The position numbers and the translations under genes are program-made. This document shows, piece by piece, positions 1-8,779 of a DNA stretch of 64,000 nt. This DNA is from Loripinus fragilis (Eukaryota; Mollusca; Bivalvia; Lucinida; Lucinidae). Numbering within the stretch: the stretch's first letter is position 1; every line of letters begins with the position of its first letter. A model generated the notes under the pieces. It saw nothing but the letters and a program-made list of their open reading frames with translations, ran no database searches and had not been told where the DNA came from. The stretch covers positions 105,992,305 to 106,056,304 of the forward strand of contig OZ026518.1 of assembly GCA_964019695.1 (NCBI GenBank). Reading direction: 5' to 3'.

Positions 1-923
1 TTACTTAAAATGCAACATACAGATGTACAGACTGCTATTTAAAAATATACACCATATTTCGTAATCTTTGTTTGCACATATACATCACAAATATAGGAAA
101 ACTCACTTTTAACAGAAGCATGTGTACTTTTTGCATGCCCTGTATAATTACACACAAAAAGAAGTGAATTATAAAATAACGCACTCAGCTAATGTAATGT
201 TAAAAGGTTCATGATTTAACAGTGCTTGAGCAATTATAATTATTGAAACTTTCTTTGCCATTTTCACAGCCTTGTTGTCAATGGAGTGAGGCAATGGTTA
301 TAGTCTGTTTCACAAAGTATGACCAATGAAAATGCATGTACTACCTACAGACTATAAGCCTATTTCTAAATTTGTATCTCGATGTTCAATTTGTGTCGAT
401 ATTTGTATGTCGCTGAATATCTGTTCCAAGATATTTCTTGTTTCATTTCGAGCGGGTGTATAAATTCAACAAGCTATTCATTTATAGCCTGCCTGGACAG
501 TGGTATTCTGCGAATGCTTAATATCCGTAACTTTGACAGATAGTCCAGTTTATGACTCTTTGAAATTAATCCCTGTTGAGCTATACAAGCAAGCTGTGTC
601 ATAACCGCCAGTTAACCGCAAGATAATTGAAGCAATCCAATAATTACATGATTACATACAAGGCGCTGTTATGATACTCGAAGAGCAATTAACTTGATTA
701 TAATAAATATAATTAACGCACTTCACCGATGGACCGCATAAATCATAGTCTAGTAAGGAAGATATCTTGATAATAAGAGCAAGTGCAAATGTAAATTTAA
801 TGTGTCCATGCCTTTCAATGGAAGCAGAGGCCATTTCGGAAACCTTACATACCTCACTGTTATAACCCTATTAAGCGTTAAACATACAGATTTTGAATAT
901 ACAAATGTAGCTTGAGATCAATC
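1..923. other. Intergenic, no feature seen
   Basis: AT-rich DNA left of the Ngaro-type element. I see no coding signal, long inverted repeat or copy of the families found elsewhere in the window. The short open frames here have no recognisable motif. Confidence 0.6.
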
Positions 924-1128
924 TAATTGTTATTTATTGAGGAATAAATATAGTTTTTATGATACTTGTAACTATTCTGCAGCCCTAGGTCTAGGGTGTG
1001 CATTTGACATTATGTCTCTATGACAAATTGTTATTTATAGAATTTATGCATACATCAGCTGTCCCAGACAAAATCTGGGCTCAGTTATCATTTTGCTTGC
1101 TTGCTGTTTGCAGTTCTGCATTTGGATA
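924..1128 (+). repeat. Split direct repeat A1 (left end)
   Basis: This 205-bp repeat matches 6545-6749 base for base without an indel and with 4 substitutions by eye. It starts TAATTGTTATTTATTGAGG and ends ...TTTGGATA. It should hold the promoter region of the element. Confidence 0.95.
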
Positions 1129-1205
1129 TATTTGGATAATTTCAATTTTGTTAACTTGTTTCAATTACAATTTAACTGGTTTAACTTGGATTATTGTTGC
1201 TAAGC

Positions 1206-1277
1206 ATGGCACATAGGCTAAGACAAAACAGTAAGCGGAGATTTGTGCCATATGACTTAAAATTGGACAGTGGATAA
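1206..1277 (+). CDS. Possible true N-terminus of ORF1 in another frame
   Basis: An ATG at 1206 opens a 23-codon frame (begins MAHRLRQNSKRRF, rich in basic residues) that stops at 1275-1277, just after the ORF1 frame opens at 1261. The two frames overlap over 1261-1274. ORF1 itself has no AUG for its first ~90 codons. The simplest reading is that this is the start of the gag-like protein, separated from it by a one-base indel or a ribosomal frameshift. Alternatively it is an upstream ORF. Confidence 0.5.
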   Translation: MAHRLRQNSKRRFVPYDLKLDSG

Positions 1278-2559
1278 GTTAAAGACAGAAATTTCCAAGT
1301 TTGGTGTAACTTTGACAGCATCTTCCATACCAAAGTCAGCATTATTACAGATACATCAACAATTGGAAGCTGTCCAGAACAAACATGGTGGCAATCAACT
1401 CAACCATCCAACGTCTAGTACTTCACAAACGGACAATACATCTCAGAATGTTACTCTAAATATTGAACCTGATAGCATTGTTAGTGATCTGCCATCACCT
1501 GAAACCAGCATTTCTATCCCAGCCACTAGTCAAGATATGACAAGTCTAGGCTCCACTCATGAGCTCTCACAATCCAGACTTTTGGACAGTACTATCAGTA
1601 TGGTTTCAAGTGTGCAGGGAGCTATTTCCTCCCTTCAATCTTCAATAAACAATCTAGTAAATAAACAGTCTTCTAGTGCAACAACTAATCGCCTGGAGCA
1701 ATATTTTTCTGCACAGACAGATCAAGGGTCAGGATCAGCTATGCTACAAACTAGTTTAAAATCATATGGTATACCAGCTGACAATTTACCTTATGTAGAT
1801 GTGGTGCCAGACTCAGTGAAAAAGAAAATTATTGCTGGTAAATATGTCAACCTTGCTAGTTTACTTATTCCGGATTATGACACTTCATTGGTGGATAACA
1901 TGGGTGGACTTGATCAGCAGAGACGCCAGCAGAGAGATAATCGCCTCGACAGAGTTCTTAGCATAACACAATTTTACAAAGCATTTGGCATTTACAAGAG
2001 GGTCATGTGTAAGGCTTACCCCCAGCGCCTGGATGAGCTTGACCTTTATGAAGCTGATATTGGCAGAATTTTTGAACATTATGGGTCGGTTTTTTACCAG
2101 TACCATGTAATTTTTTCGAAGCAAGCAGCTGCTTATTTAGAGAAAGGCTTTAAAGTAGATTGGTCTAAAAGACACAAGGGCCTGTTTCAGTTACTCATTG
2201 GTGGTACTCAAACTAAATTGTGTGATTATTGCTCTCAGGCTGACCATGAATCCTCATTTTGTCCCACCCAGATCAATGTCTCTCGACCCATTAGATTTAA
2301 GACAAATTCTAATTATTCTAGTGTAGATCCTACGAAGGATATGCTTGGCAGACCCAGAGTCTTGGTTAGGGGGAAAGAAATATGCAATAACTTTAATGGG
2401 GAGAGGGGCTGTATAAGGCCTTATTGTGCCTTCCTACACATTTGCAAAAGATGTAAGGGTTCAAGTCATGGAGAATCTTCTTGTCACCCCAATACTCTTA
2501 CTGTGCCAGATAACTCCACATCTACTAGGGACAAGAGTAAGTCAAAAAATCCTGTGTGA
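1261..2559 (+). CDS. Ngaro ORF1, gag-like zinc-finger protein
   Basis: Open frame of 432 codons after a TAA at 1258; it has no AUG near its start (first internal Met about 90 residues in; the first GTG is at 1270). The first 35 residues have the spacing of a SAP-like helical motif (LKTEISKFGV...KSALLQIHQQL), followed by a long Ser/Thr-rich linker and a more conserved block. The C-terminus has three zinc-binding motifs: a CX2CX4HX4C knuckle (codons at 2221-2262), a CCCH finger CX8CX4CX3H (2383-2439) and a second CX2CX4HX4C knuckle (2443-2484). This suits a nucleic-acid-binding capsid-like protein that packages the element's RNA. It ends with TGA 2557-2559 followed directly by CTAG, and the next ORF continues in the same frame. 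Confidence 0.85.
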   Translation, partial: NWTVDKLKTEISKFGVTLTASSIPKSALLQIHQQLEAVQNKHGGNQLNHPTSSTSQTDNTSQNVTLNIEPDSIVSDLPSPETSISIPATSQDMTSLGSTHELSQSRLLDSTISMVSSVQGAISSLQSSINNLVNKQSSSATTNRLEQYFSAQTDQGSGSAMLQTSLKSYGIPADNLPYVDVVPDSVKKKIIAGKYVNLASLLIPDYDTSLVDNMGGLDQQRRQQRDNRLDRVLSITQFYKAFGIYKRVMCKAYPQRLDELDLYEADIGRIFEHYGSVFYQYHVIFSKQAAAYLEKGFKVDWSKRHKGLFQLLIGGTQTKLCDYCSQADHESSFCPTQINVSRPIRFKTNSNYSSVDPTKDMLGRPRVLVRGKEICNNFNGERGCIRPYCAFLHICKRCKGSSHGESSCHPNTLTVPDNSTSTRDKSKSKNPV

Positions 2560-2563
2560 CTAG
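2557..2563 (+). promoter_or_regulatory. Candidate stop-codon readthrough site (TGACTAG)
   Basis: The ORF1 stop is TGA followed by CTAG. UGA-CUA is an established leaky stop context in alphaviruses, tobraviruses and several animal mRNAs. The downstream RT frame is in phase, has no further stop for 545 codons, and has no AUG before RT motif A, so readthrough would give a gag-pol fusion. No pseudoknot was assessed. Confidence 0.6.
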
Positions 2564-4197
2564 AATTATTTCAATCTAGCACCCCTTCTACACCTATAGA
2601 TGTAGATAGATTAGCATTTGAATTGAAGGAGCATCCTGATCAGACATTTGTTAGTTATTTATGCAATGGATTAAGTGATGGTTTTGACACTTTGGTACCT
2701 TCTGTAACCCTGCCCATCAAAGAATGTAAAAATTTGTTGTCAGCTCGTCGCAACCCTTCAGATGTGCAAGATTTGATTGAGAAAGAATGTTCGAAAGGCT
2801 ACTTATATGGGCCTTTTGATAAGCCCCCTTTTGACAACTTTAAAGTGAGTCCCCTGGGTTTGGCCATTGGAAAATATTCCGGTAAAAAACGTCTAATTGT
2901 GGACTTATCCTCTCCCCATGATGACCCCTTTCATTCCAGTATTAATGGCTTAATTGATAAGGATTCTTGTAGTTTGACATATGTCAAACTTGATGATGCT
3001 ATCAAGGCTATTCAGCATTGCGGACAGGGGGCTTTGCTTTGCAAAATGGACATTGCAGACGCATTTAAGCAGTTGCCCATAAAGAGCAGTCAGTGGCCAT
3101 TGTTTTGCGTTAAATGGAACCACATGTATTATGTCTATGTCCGATTAGTTTTTGGCTGTCGGTCATCCCCCAAGATCTTTGACACCTTGTCCCAAGCTAT
3201 CTCATGGATAGCTTCTCACAATTATGGAATTGAGACAATTTTTCACCTTTTAGATGACTTTCTCACAGTTGATAAGTCGGATTTGTGCACTGGATTACGC
3301 ACTAAGGCTTTACTTGACCTCATCTTTGCAATCTTAAAAGTTCCATTGTCACATCATAAGTGTATAGGTCCATCCTGTTGTCTGGAGTATTTGGGTATCA
3401 TTCTTGATAGTGAGCGCATGGAGGCCAGACTGCCACTCAATAAGGTGCAAAGGATTATCAAGTTTATTGAGGAGCTTTTGGCTAAACCAGCTTGTACAAA
3501 ACTTGAATTGCTTCAGTTGCTTGGCCACTTTAACTTTGCTTCTCGTGTCATCATACCTGGCAGGACATTTGTATCTTATTTGATTCATTTGTCAACTACA
3601 GTTAAAGAACTTTGGAATCAGGTTAGGTTAGACAAGTCTTGCAGAGATGATTTAAAGATGTGGCTGCGATTCCTCCAGTGTTGGAATGGGGTATCTCTGT
3701 TTTATGATTCAATGTTTACATGTGCATCTGATATGACATTATATACTGATGCCTCTTTACTTGGCTTTGGGGGAGTTTTTAAGAATCAGTGGTTTTACAC
3801 CGTCTGGCCCATGAATATTCCCTCTGTCGATGGCGAGGATCTCTCTATGGCGTTTCGGGAGCTATATCCAATAGTTGTTGCTGCTGTTCTGTGGGGAAAG
3901 AAATGGACTTGTAGAAGGATTATGTTCATGTGTGACAATTCAGCAACTGTATGCATTTTGCATAAAGGACGCTCAAAATGTCTGGCTATTATGAAACTTA
4001 TGCGGACATTGACTTGGACTGCTGCAGTGAATAACTTTTCCTTTTCTGCACAGCATTTACCTTCAAAAGAAAATGCTATAGCAGATAGTCTCTCAAGGCT
4101 TCTATTACAGACTTTCCTCAAGTTGCATCCAACTGCCAACAAAGAACCAGATGTTTGCCCAGCCCCAGAACTCATAATCAGGGATTACAAGACTTAG
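2560..4197 (+). CDS. Ngaro ORF2, reverse transcriptase and RNase H
   Basis: Frame of 545 codons in phase with ORF1. RT motif A is KMDIADAFKQLP (catalytic Asp codon 3049), motif B region is FGCRSSPKIF (from 3151), and motif C is LLDDFL with the Asp pair at 3253-3258, replacing the usual YxDD as in DIRS/Ngaro RTs. RNase H follows: Asp at 3748 (TDASL), Glu at 3859 (FRELYP), Asp at 3934 (CDNSAT) and Asp at 4084 (IADSLSR), so all four acidic residues are present. The product copies the element's RNA into DNA and degrades the RNA strand. The first AUG is inside motif A at 3046, so independent initiation would destroy the enzyme; expression by readthrough from ORF1 is likely. It overlaps ORF3 by 109 bases. 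Confidence 0.92.
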   Translation, partial: LELFQSSTPSTPIDVDRLAFELKEHPDQTFVSYLCNGLSDGFDTLVPSVTLPIKECKNLLSARRNPSDVQDLIEKECSKGYLYGPFDKPPFDNFKVSPLGLAIGKYSGKKRLIVDLSSPHDDPFHSSINGLIDKDSCSLTYVKLDDAIKAIQHCGQGALLCKMDIADAFKQLPIKSSQWPLFCVKWNHMYYVYVRLVFGCRSSPKIFDTLSQAISWIASHNYGIETIFHLLDDFLTVDKSDLCTGLRTKALLDLIFAILKVPLSHHKCIGPSCCLEYLGIILDSERMEARLPLNKVQRIIKFIEELLAKPACTKLELLQLLGHFNFASRVIIPGRTFVSYLIHLSTTVKELWNQVRLDKSCRDDLKMWLRFLQCWNGVSLFYDSMFTCASDMTLYTDASLLGFGGVFKNQWFYTVWPMNIPSVDGEDLSMAFRELYPIVVAAVLWGKKWTCRRIMFMCDNSATVCILHKGRSKCLAIMKLMRTLTWTAAVNNFSFSAQHLPSKENAIADSLSRLLLQTFLKLHPTANKEPDVCPAPELIIRDYKT

Positions 4198-5198
4198 ATA
4201 GGACAGTGAAATCTCTCTGGGACTGTGTTCTTAGTAAGAACACTTTAATAGCTTATGAAACAGCAGTGAAATCTTTCAAGTTGTTCTTAGTAATGAATAA
4301 CTTAGTACAATCGAGCAATACCTTACCAGTTGTATCAGAGGATGATATAATTCTGTATATTGCTCACTGTTACAAGACACTTAAATTAAGATATACAACT
4401 ATTAAACTGTATTTGTGTGGCATTCGATTTGCTTACCTTAAGGCTGGAATTACTTGTCCATTGATTCCAACAGATAGCCCCAGTTACACACGGATTATGA
4501 CTTTACTCAAAGCAGTCAAGCGTATTCAAGGGCATAAACCCAATCTTAGGCAGCCTATCACTGCAAGTATTCTGGACCAGATATGTACAGTACTCAACAC
4601 AGGGTTTATTTCTGACTATACTGATTCATTACTAACTGCTGTATGCCTAACAGCGTTCTTTGGATTTTTACGTTGTGGTGAATTTACGGTATCCAAGGAT
4701 GATGCATTTGATCCAGCCGTCAGTTTATGTCTTGGAGATTTAACATTTCATGACACATATGTTGAAGTAATACTCAAGTCTTCCAAAATAGACCCTTTTC
4801 GACATGGAGTTTCTATACCCCTATTCAAGAACAACAATTATTCCAAACTTTGTCCTTTCCTGGCTCTCAGAGCTTATTTATCAAAACGGAATATTAAATT
4901 TGTGACCTATCAATCATCAATGGACCCACTGTTTCTAACGGAAGAAGGACATCTTCTATCAAGACATTTTTTTATGCAACATTTCAAACACATTCTGTCT
5001 AAGATAGGTTTGGACAACACACTATATTCAGGGCATTCGTTCAGGAATGGTGCTGCTAGCTCTGGGTGTGCAGCTCGTCTTGAAGATCACTTAATTAAAA
5101 CTCTTGGCAGATGGTCCTCGGATTGCTATAGGACCTATATTCACACACCTAAACAAGTGATCCGGTCAGCTCAGATGGCTCTTCTGACTGAGTTATAG
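4089..5198 (+). CDS. Ngaro ORF3, tyrosine recombinase
   Basis: Open frame of 369 codons after a TAG at 4086, in the -1 frame relative to ORF2. The N-terminal part (VLSKNTLIAYETAVKSF...) has the SAM-like core-binding fold pattern. Catalytic residues of the tyrosine recombinase family are all visible: Arg codon 4671 in GFLRCGEF, His 5034 and Arg 5043 in GHSFRNGAA, and Tyr probably at 5136 in CYRTYI after LGRWSS. The enzyme should integrate the circular cDNA. There is no AUG near the start (first Met about 60 residues into the domain), and I see no classic slippery heptamer in the 4089-4197 overlap. Translation could use frameshifting, a spliced RNA or a non-AUG start. Both the gene order and the lack of a methyltransferase domain fit Ngaro. 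Confidence 0.92.
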   Translation, partial: SLKASITDFPQVASNCQQRTRCLPSPRTHNQGLQDLDRTVKSLWDCVLSKNTLIAYETAVKSFKLFLVMNNLVQSSNTLPVVSEDDIILYIAHCYKTLKLRYTTIKLYLCGIRFAYLKAGITCPLIPTDSPSYTRIMTLLKAVKRIQGHKPNLRQPITASILDQICTVLNTGFISDYTDSLLTAVCLTAFFGFLRCGEFTVSKDDAFDPAVSLCLGDLTFHDTYVEVILKSSKIDPFRHGVSIPLFKNNNYSKLCPFLALRAYLSKRNIKFVTYQSSMDPLFLTEEGHLLSRHFFMQHFKHILSKIGLDNTLYSGHSFRNGAASSGCAARLEDHLIKTLGRWSSDCYRTYIHTPKQVIRSAQMALLTEL

Positions 5199-5947
5199 TC
5201 TGCCCTGTCATAGGAGGCACCTATTTTCAGAAAATCTGTTTTTCAAATACCTTAGAAGCTGCACTGTGCACCTTAGAAGCTGCACTGGGCTAGTAGCAAT
5301 TCATTTATGCAACTGTGTGGGATAGGCACCTGCCTAAACCAATTTTAGGTGCTTCTTGTGACAGGTTTGGCTGTGCTCCAGGACGTTAGACGGCTATTAA
5401 CACTTAATTTGTTGTGTTGATTTTTCTGGAGTTTTTTGTTGTTTTTCATTTTCATTTTTGTTTTTGTTATGTGCTTGCTTGCTGTGGTAACATTTAAGTG
5501 AATGACAGGAATAACAGTTTTCAAACTTTTGTGTGGTCGTCTGTAGCAATTCTTAAAAAAATTACAAACTTTTACACGGTAATCATTAGTGCCAAACAGT
5601 TGGATCCAGAACAGCCAGATGCTCTGTGTGGCCTGTTCAGAATCTTATAAACTGTTTGCAAGTTTATCAGCAAGCTAGCAGGCAAAGGATTAATCAACCT
5701 TTATGTTGACAACCTGTCAGGGATATTTACTATGGAATTTTAATTCTCAGACTCAAATTACACACTCACACTCCATTGACATTTTGCCTGCTCTTATAGG
5801 AATGTATATAGTTACTTATAAGACGTTATGTTATGTACTACCAGCAATTACCAAGTGTTGAACACGGTGTCCTTTCATTCTAACTTATTAACTTGTGGGG
5901 AAACCAACCCAATGTGAACATCTTTTTATCCACATTGTCTTCATTTT
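5199..5947 (+). other. 3' noncoding region of Ngaro element
   Basis: No ORF between the recombinase stop and B1. It contains a short tandem duplication (ACCTTAGAAGCTGCACTG at 5251-5290, twice) and T-rich stretches around 5420-5470. Confidence 0.75.
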
Positions 5948-6544
5948 GGGGGAATTTAATTTCTATCTGAAATCAACTCATTTCCTCCACATTGCAGCAT
6001 CCGAATCATGCATGGACTTGCCTGCTTGTACTTACACCCTTTAAGCCTTCAAGCTGTCTGACTGATTAACCTGTTTCAGTTAGGGGTCCGCAGACACCAA
6101 TTGGCTGGATCAAGTCCACCACAGACTCTGTGGCCGCGACCGTGTCCACCACCCTGACTTGCAGGCTCATACTCTGACATAGTGCTCCACTAAATGCTAG
6201 GCAGACCAAGCCTGGCGACCTTGGTGACTCTAACTGTATCAGTCAGCTATCTCTTCAGATATTCGTGGCTATGCAGGTCCACCATGTGCAGGGTCAAAGT
6301 CAGCTGGAATCCTGTGTAGTGGCTTGTGCTATGCCAGACCGCATGTACTATGTCATGCTGCACCTTATTATCCTCTGAACAGCACGTACTGGGCTTAAAG
6401 GTCTGCAATCATAATAGCTGAGCCAATGCTGGCAGTCATTCATATCTGGGTTGGTTCTTCATGGCCAAAGTTATGTTGTAAATAGAATGATGTTAGTTAA
6501 TAAATATAGAATCTGACCAGCGCTTTAACTTGAGTTAATCATAT
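5948..6544 (+). repeat. Split direct repeat B1
   Basis: 597 bp, about 97% alike to 6869-7466, with one single-base indel (GGCAGACC against GGGCAGACC). It carries AATAAA near its end (about 6500). It abuts A2 with no spacer. Confidence 0.93.
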
Positions 6545-6749
6545 TAATTGTTATTTATTGAGGAATAAATATAGTTTATATGATACTTGTAACTATTCTG
6601 CAGCCCTAGGTCTAGGGTGTGCATTTGACATTATGTCTCTATGACAAATTGTTATCTATAGAATATATGCATACATCAGCTGTCCCAGACAAAATCTGGG
6701 CTTAGTTATCATTTTGCTTGCTTGCTGTTTGCAGTTCTGCATTTGGATA
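6545..6749 (+). repeat. Split direct repeat A2
   Basis: Second copy of A1 (924-1128), 205 bp with 4 substitutions. Directly follows B1, which reproduces the end-to-end junction of a circular form. Confidence 0.95.
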
Positions 6750-6868
6750 CCCACCACCAACCCCTTTCTCCACCTTGTTCAACATTTGGAAAGAAACAAC
6801 CCAGAATAAAAGTAAGGATTTTTTTCGATTTTTTTTTTCGATTTGAATTTTGATTTTAATGTAATCTA
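6750..6868 (+). other. Spacer between A2 and B2
   Basis: About 120 bp, including the T-rich run TTTTTTTCGATTTTTTTTTTCG near 6815-6845. It is the only non-repeated sequence in the right end of the element. Confidence 0.7.
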
Positions 6869-7466
6869 GGGGGGTTTTAATTTCTATCTGAAATTAACTC
6901 ATTTCCTCCACATTGAAGCATCCGAATCATGCACGGACTTGCCTGCTTGTACTTACACCCTTTAAGCCTTCAAGCTGTCTGTCTGATTAGCCTGTTTTAG
7001 TTAGGGGTCCGTAGACACCAATTGGCTGGATCAAAGCCACCACAGACTCTGTGGCCGCGACCGTGTCCACCACCCTGACTTGCAGGCTCATACTCTGACA
7101 TAGTGCTCCACTAAATGCTAGGGCAGACCCAGTCTGGCGACCTTGGTGACTCTAACTGTATCAGTCAGCTATCTCTTCAGATATTCGTGGCTATGCAGGT
7201 CCACCATGTGCAGGGTCAAAGTCAGCTGGAATCCTGTGTAGTGGCTTGTGCTATGCCAGACCGCATGTACTGTGTCATGCTGCACCTTATTATCCTATGA
7301 ACGGCACATACTGGGCTTAAAGGTCTGCAATCATAATAGCTGAGCCAATGCTGGCTGTCATTCATATCTGGGTTGGTTCTTCATGGCCAAAGTTATGTTG
7401 TAAATAGAATGATGTTAGTTAATAAATATAGAATCTGACCAGCGCTTTAACTTGAGTTAATCATAT
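6869..7466 (+). repeat. Split direct repeat B2 (right end)
   Basis: 598 bp copy of B1 that forms the right end. The shared sequence ends ...GAGTTAATCATAT at 7466, after which the flank resembles interspersed family C. Confidence 0.93.
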
Positions 7467-7479
7467 AAACTAAGTTCAA

Positions 7480-8198
7480 GACTTTCATCAGTTGGTTAGT
7501 GCCTGAGGATTGTCAATATCTGTGTCCACCTTGGCTCTAATGGCTCAACCGGTTGCTTTCTTTAGCTCTGGCAGTCTGTGAGTTGAGAACCCTTTTCTTT
7601 GTTACATCACAGTTTGTTAATTAATTTGATGTTTCCATGTGATGATACATTGCATAAGTTAGGAAGCATCCACGCGAGCTAAGCTAGTTTTGTGGTTTTA
7701 CATAGCAGGCTCTAGGGAGAAGGTGTGGCCTATAAAATTTAGTTATTTATTTATTGTTGCTTCCATTGTTTGTGTTTTTGTGTTAGATACTTGTTTTGCC
7801 ATGTAGTACTTTGCATTATTTAGTTTTGCAATCATCTCGTTGGAGATAGAGAGCTGGTTACTTTACAGTAAAACCTGTCTAAAACGGCCACTCAAAAATA
7901 GACAAATTAAAGATCTCAAAGAGAACTGGTAGCTTAATATGAAGGTCAAAAGTATTGCAGAATACTCTCTTGGAGCATTCTTCAATACTTTTGACCTGCA
8001 TTAAGCGATATTCGGTATTGAAAGCCAACTTTTGGTATTTTTCGAGTGGCCGCTTAATACAGGTTCTACTGAACTTATTTTTTCTTCCTAACGTCATGTG
8101 GCTGTTATTGTTATTTGCCTCTTCATCACGATGCAATGGGTTGGTCTGCAGTTAGCGATATTTGGCATTCCGAGTCATACTCGCTTACTTTTTAATTA
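7480..8198 (+). repeat. Interspersed family C, copy 1
   Basis: Shares ordered blocks with 21541-22075 plus 23139-23640, 25550-25882 and 28360-28740: a block with GGTTGGTGCCTGATG, one with TCTCTGTGATGATGCATTGC and a right end like TCATACTCACTTACTTTTT. No ORF is seen, so it could be a SINE or LINE 3' portion or another nonautonomous element. A hairpin MITE (7866-8071) is inserted in it. Confidence 0.65.
7866..8071. mobile_element. Hairpin MITE family A (pogo-like ends), copy 1
   Basis: About 206 bp with inverted ends CAGTAAAACCTGTCT... and ...ACAGGTTCTACTG and long internal complementarity around AAGGTCAAAAGTATTGCAGAA. The CAGT ends and TA flanks of other copies suggest Tc1/mariner-pogo mobilisation. 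Confidence 0.8.
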
Positions 8199-8338
8199 AT
8201 CTCCCTACAATTACATGCAAATGCATACGGAAGAATTTCAGATTAACAAAAGGATACTATGCCTATGAAATTTTACTACACTTGCAAGACATCTGATTGC
8301 AATAAGGGTATCCAAAGATCGTTAGGATACACTATTTC

Positions 8339-8779
8339 CAAGGTGGCCAATCACGTGGTCAGCATGATTGGGTTCACGGATTTCCTGAACAAGTAAAATC
8401 GTTCATAACGTCAAATTTCATGCGGTAAAGTGCAAAAAATCTTATATTTTTCTGCACAAGACTGTGTCAAAGTTTCTCCAGGGTTTGCTCTAGTTCCCCG
8501 GATTACCTCGAACAACTGAAGAAAAAAATCGGAAAAATCTCTGCAATTTGGTACATACTTCATTTGTTCGAGGTAATCTGGAAATCTGCAGCGAACACAA
8601 GAGAAATTTTTACACAGTTTCGTGCAGAAAAATATGAGGACTTTTTTTGCACTTTACCGCATGGAATTTGACTTAGCACAACGAAAGTTATGAACGTTTT
8701 TTCTTATCTGTGATGTCCGATTACAGGTTCGTAAAGTCCGTGAACCAAGTCAGGCAGACCACGTGGTTGGCCACCTTGA
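8339..8779. repeat. Long imperfect foldback (440 bp)
   Basis: Left arm begins AAGGTGGCCAATCACGTGGT, right arm ends ACCACGTGGTTGGCCACCTT. The arms stay complementary through GTTCACGGA, TTCATGCGGTAAAGTGCAAAA and a central GATTACCTCGAACAA/TTGTTCGAGGTAATC. A MITE or foldback transposon. Confidence 0.8.

Larger units (their letters stand above)
924..7466 (+). mobile_element. Ngaro-type tyrosine-recombinase retrotransposon, near complete
   Basis: A 6.5 kb element with the order A1, gag-like ORF, RT/RNase H ORF, tyrosine recombinase ORF, B1, A2, B2. B1 ends at 6544 and A2 starts at 6545, so the internal junction B1/A2 equals the joined outer ends (B2 end and A1 start) of a circle. That is the split direct repeat layout known for Ngaro elements. 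There is no integrase and no methyltransferase-like domain after RNase H, which also favours Ngaro over DIRS1. These elements are thought to insert through a circular intermediate by tyrosine recombinase and so leave no target duplication; none is seen. The repeats are 97-98% alike, so the copy is fairly young, but ORF1 lacks an in-frame AUG. Confidence 0.93.

Noticed and set aside
998..1216. 72-codon open frame in the Ngaro left end
   Set aside because: It lies mostly in repeat A1, has no motif, and is not preserved as a gene; the A2 copy lacks its continuation.
7115..7300. 61-codon open frame in repeat B2
   Set aside because: The B1 copy breaks the frame by an indel; it is repeat sequence with no protein motif.
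924..7466. An LTR retrotransposon
   Set aside because: The direct repeats are split (A-B-A-B), there is no integrase or protease, and a tyrosine recombinase is present.
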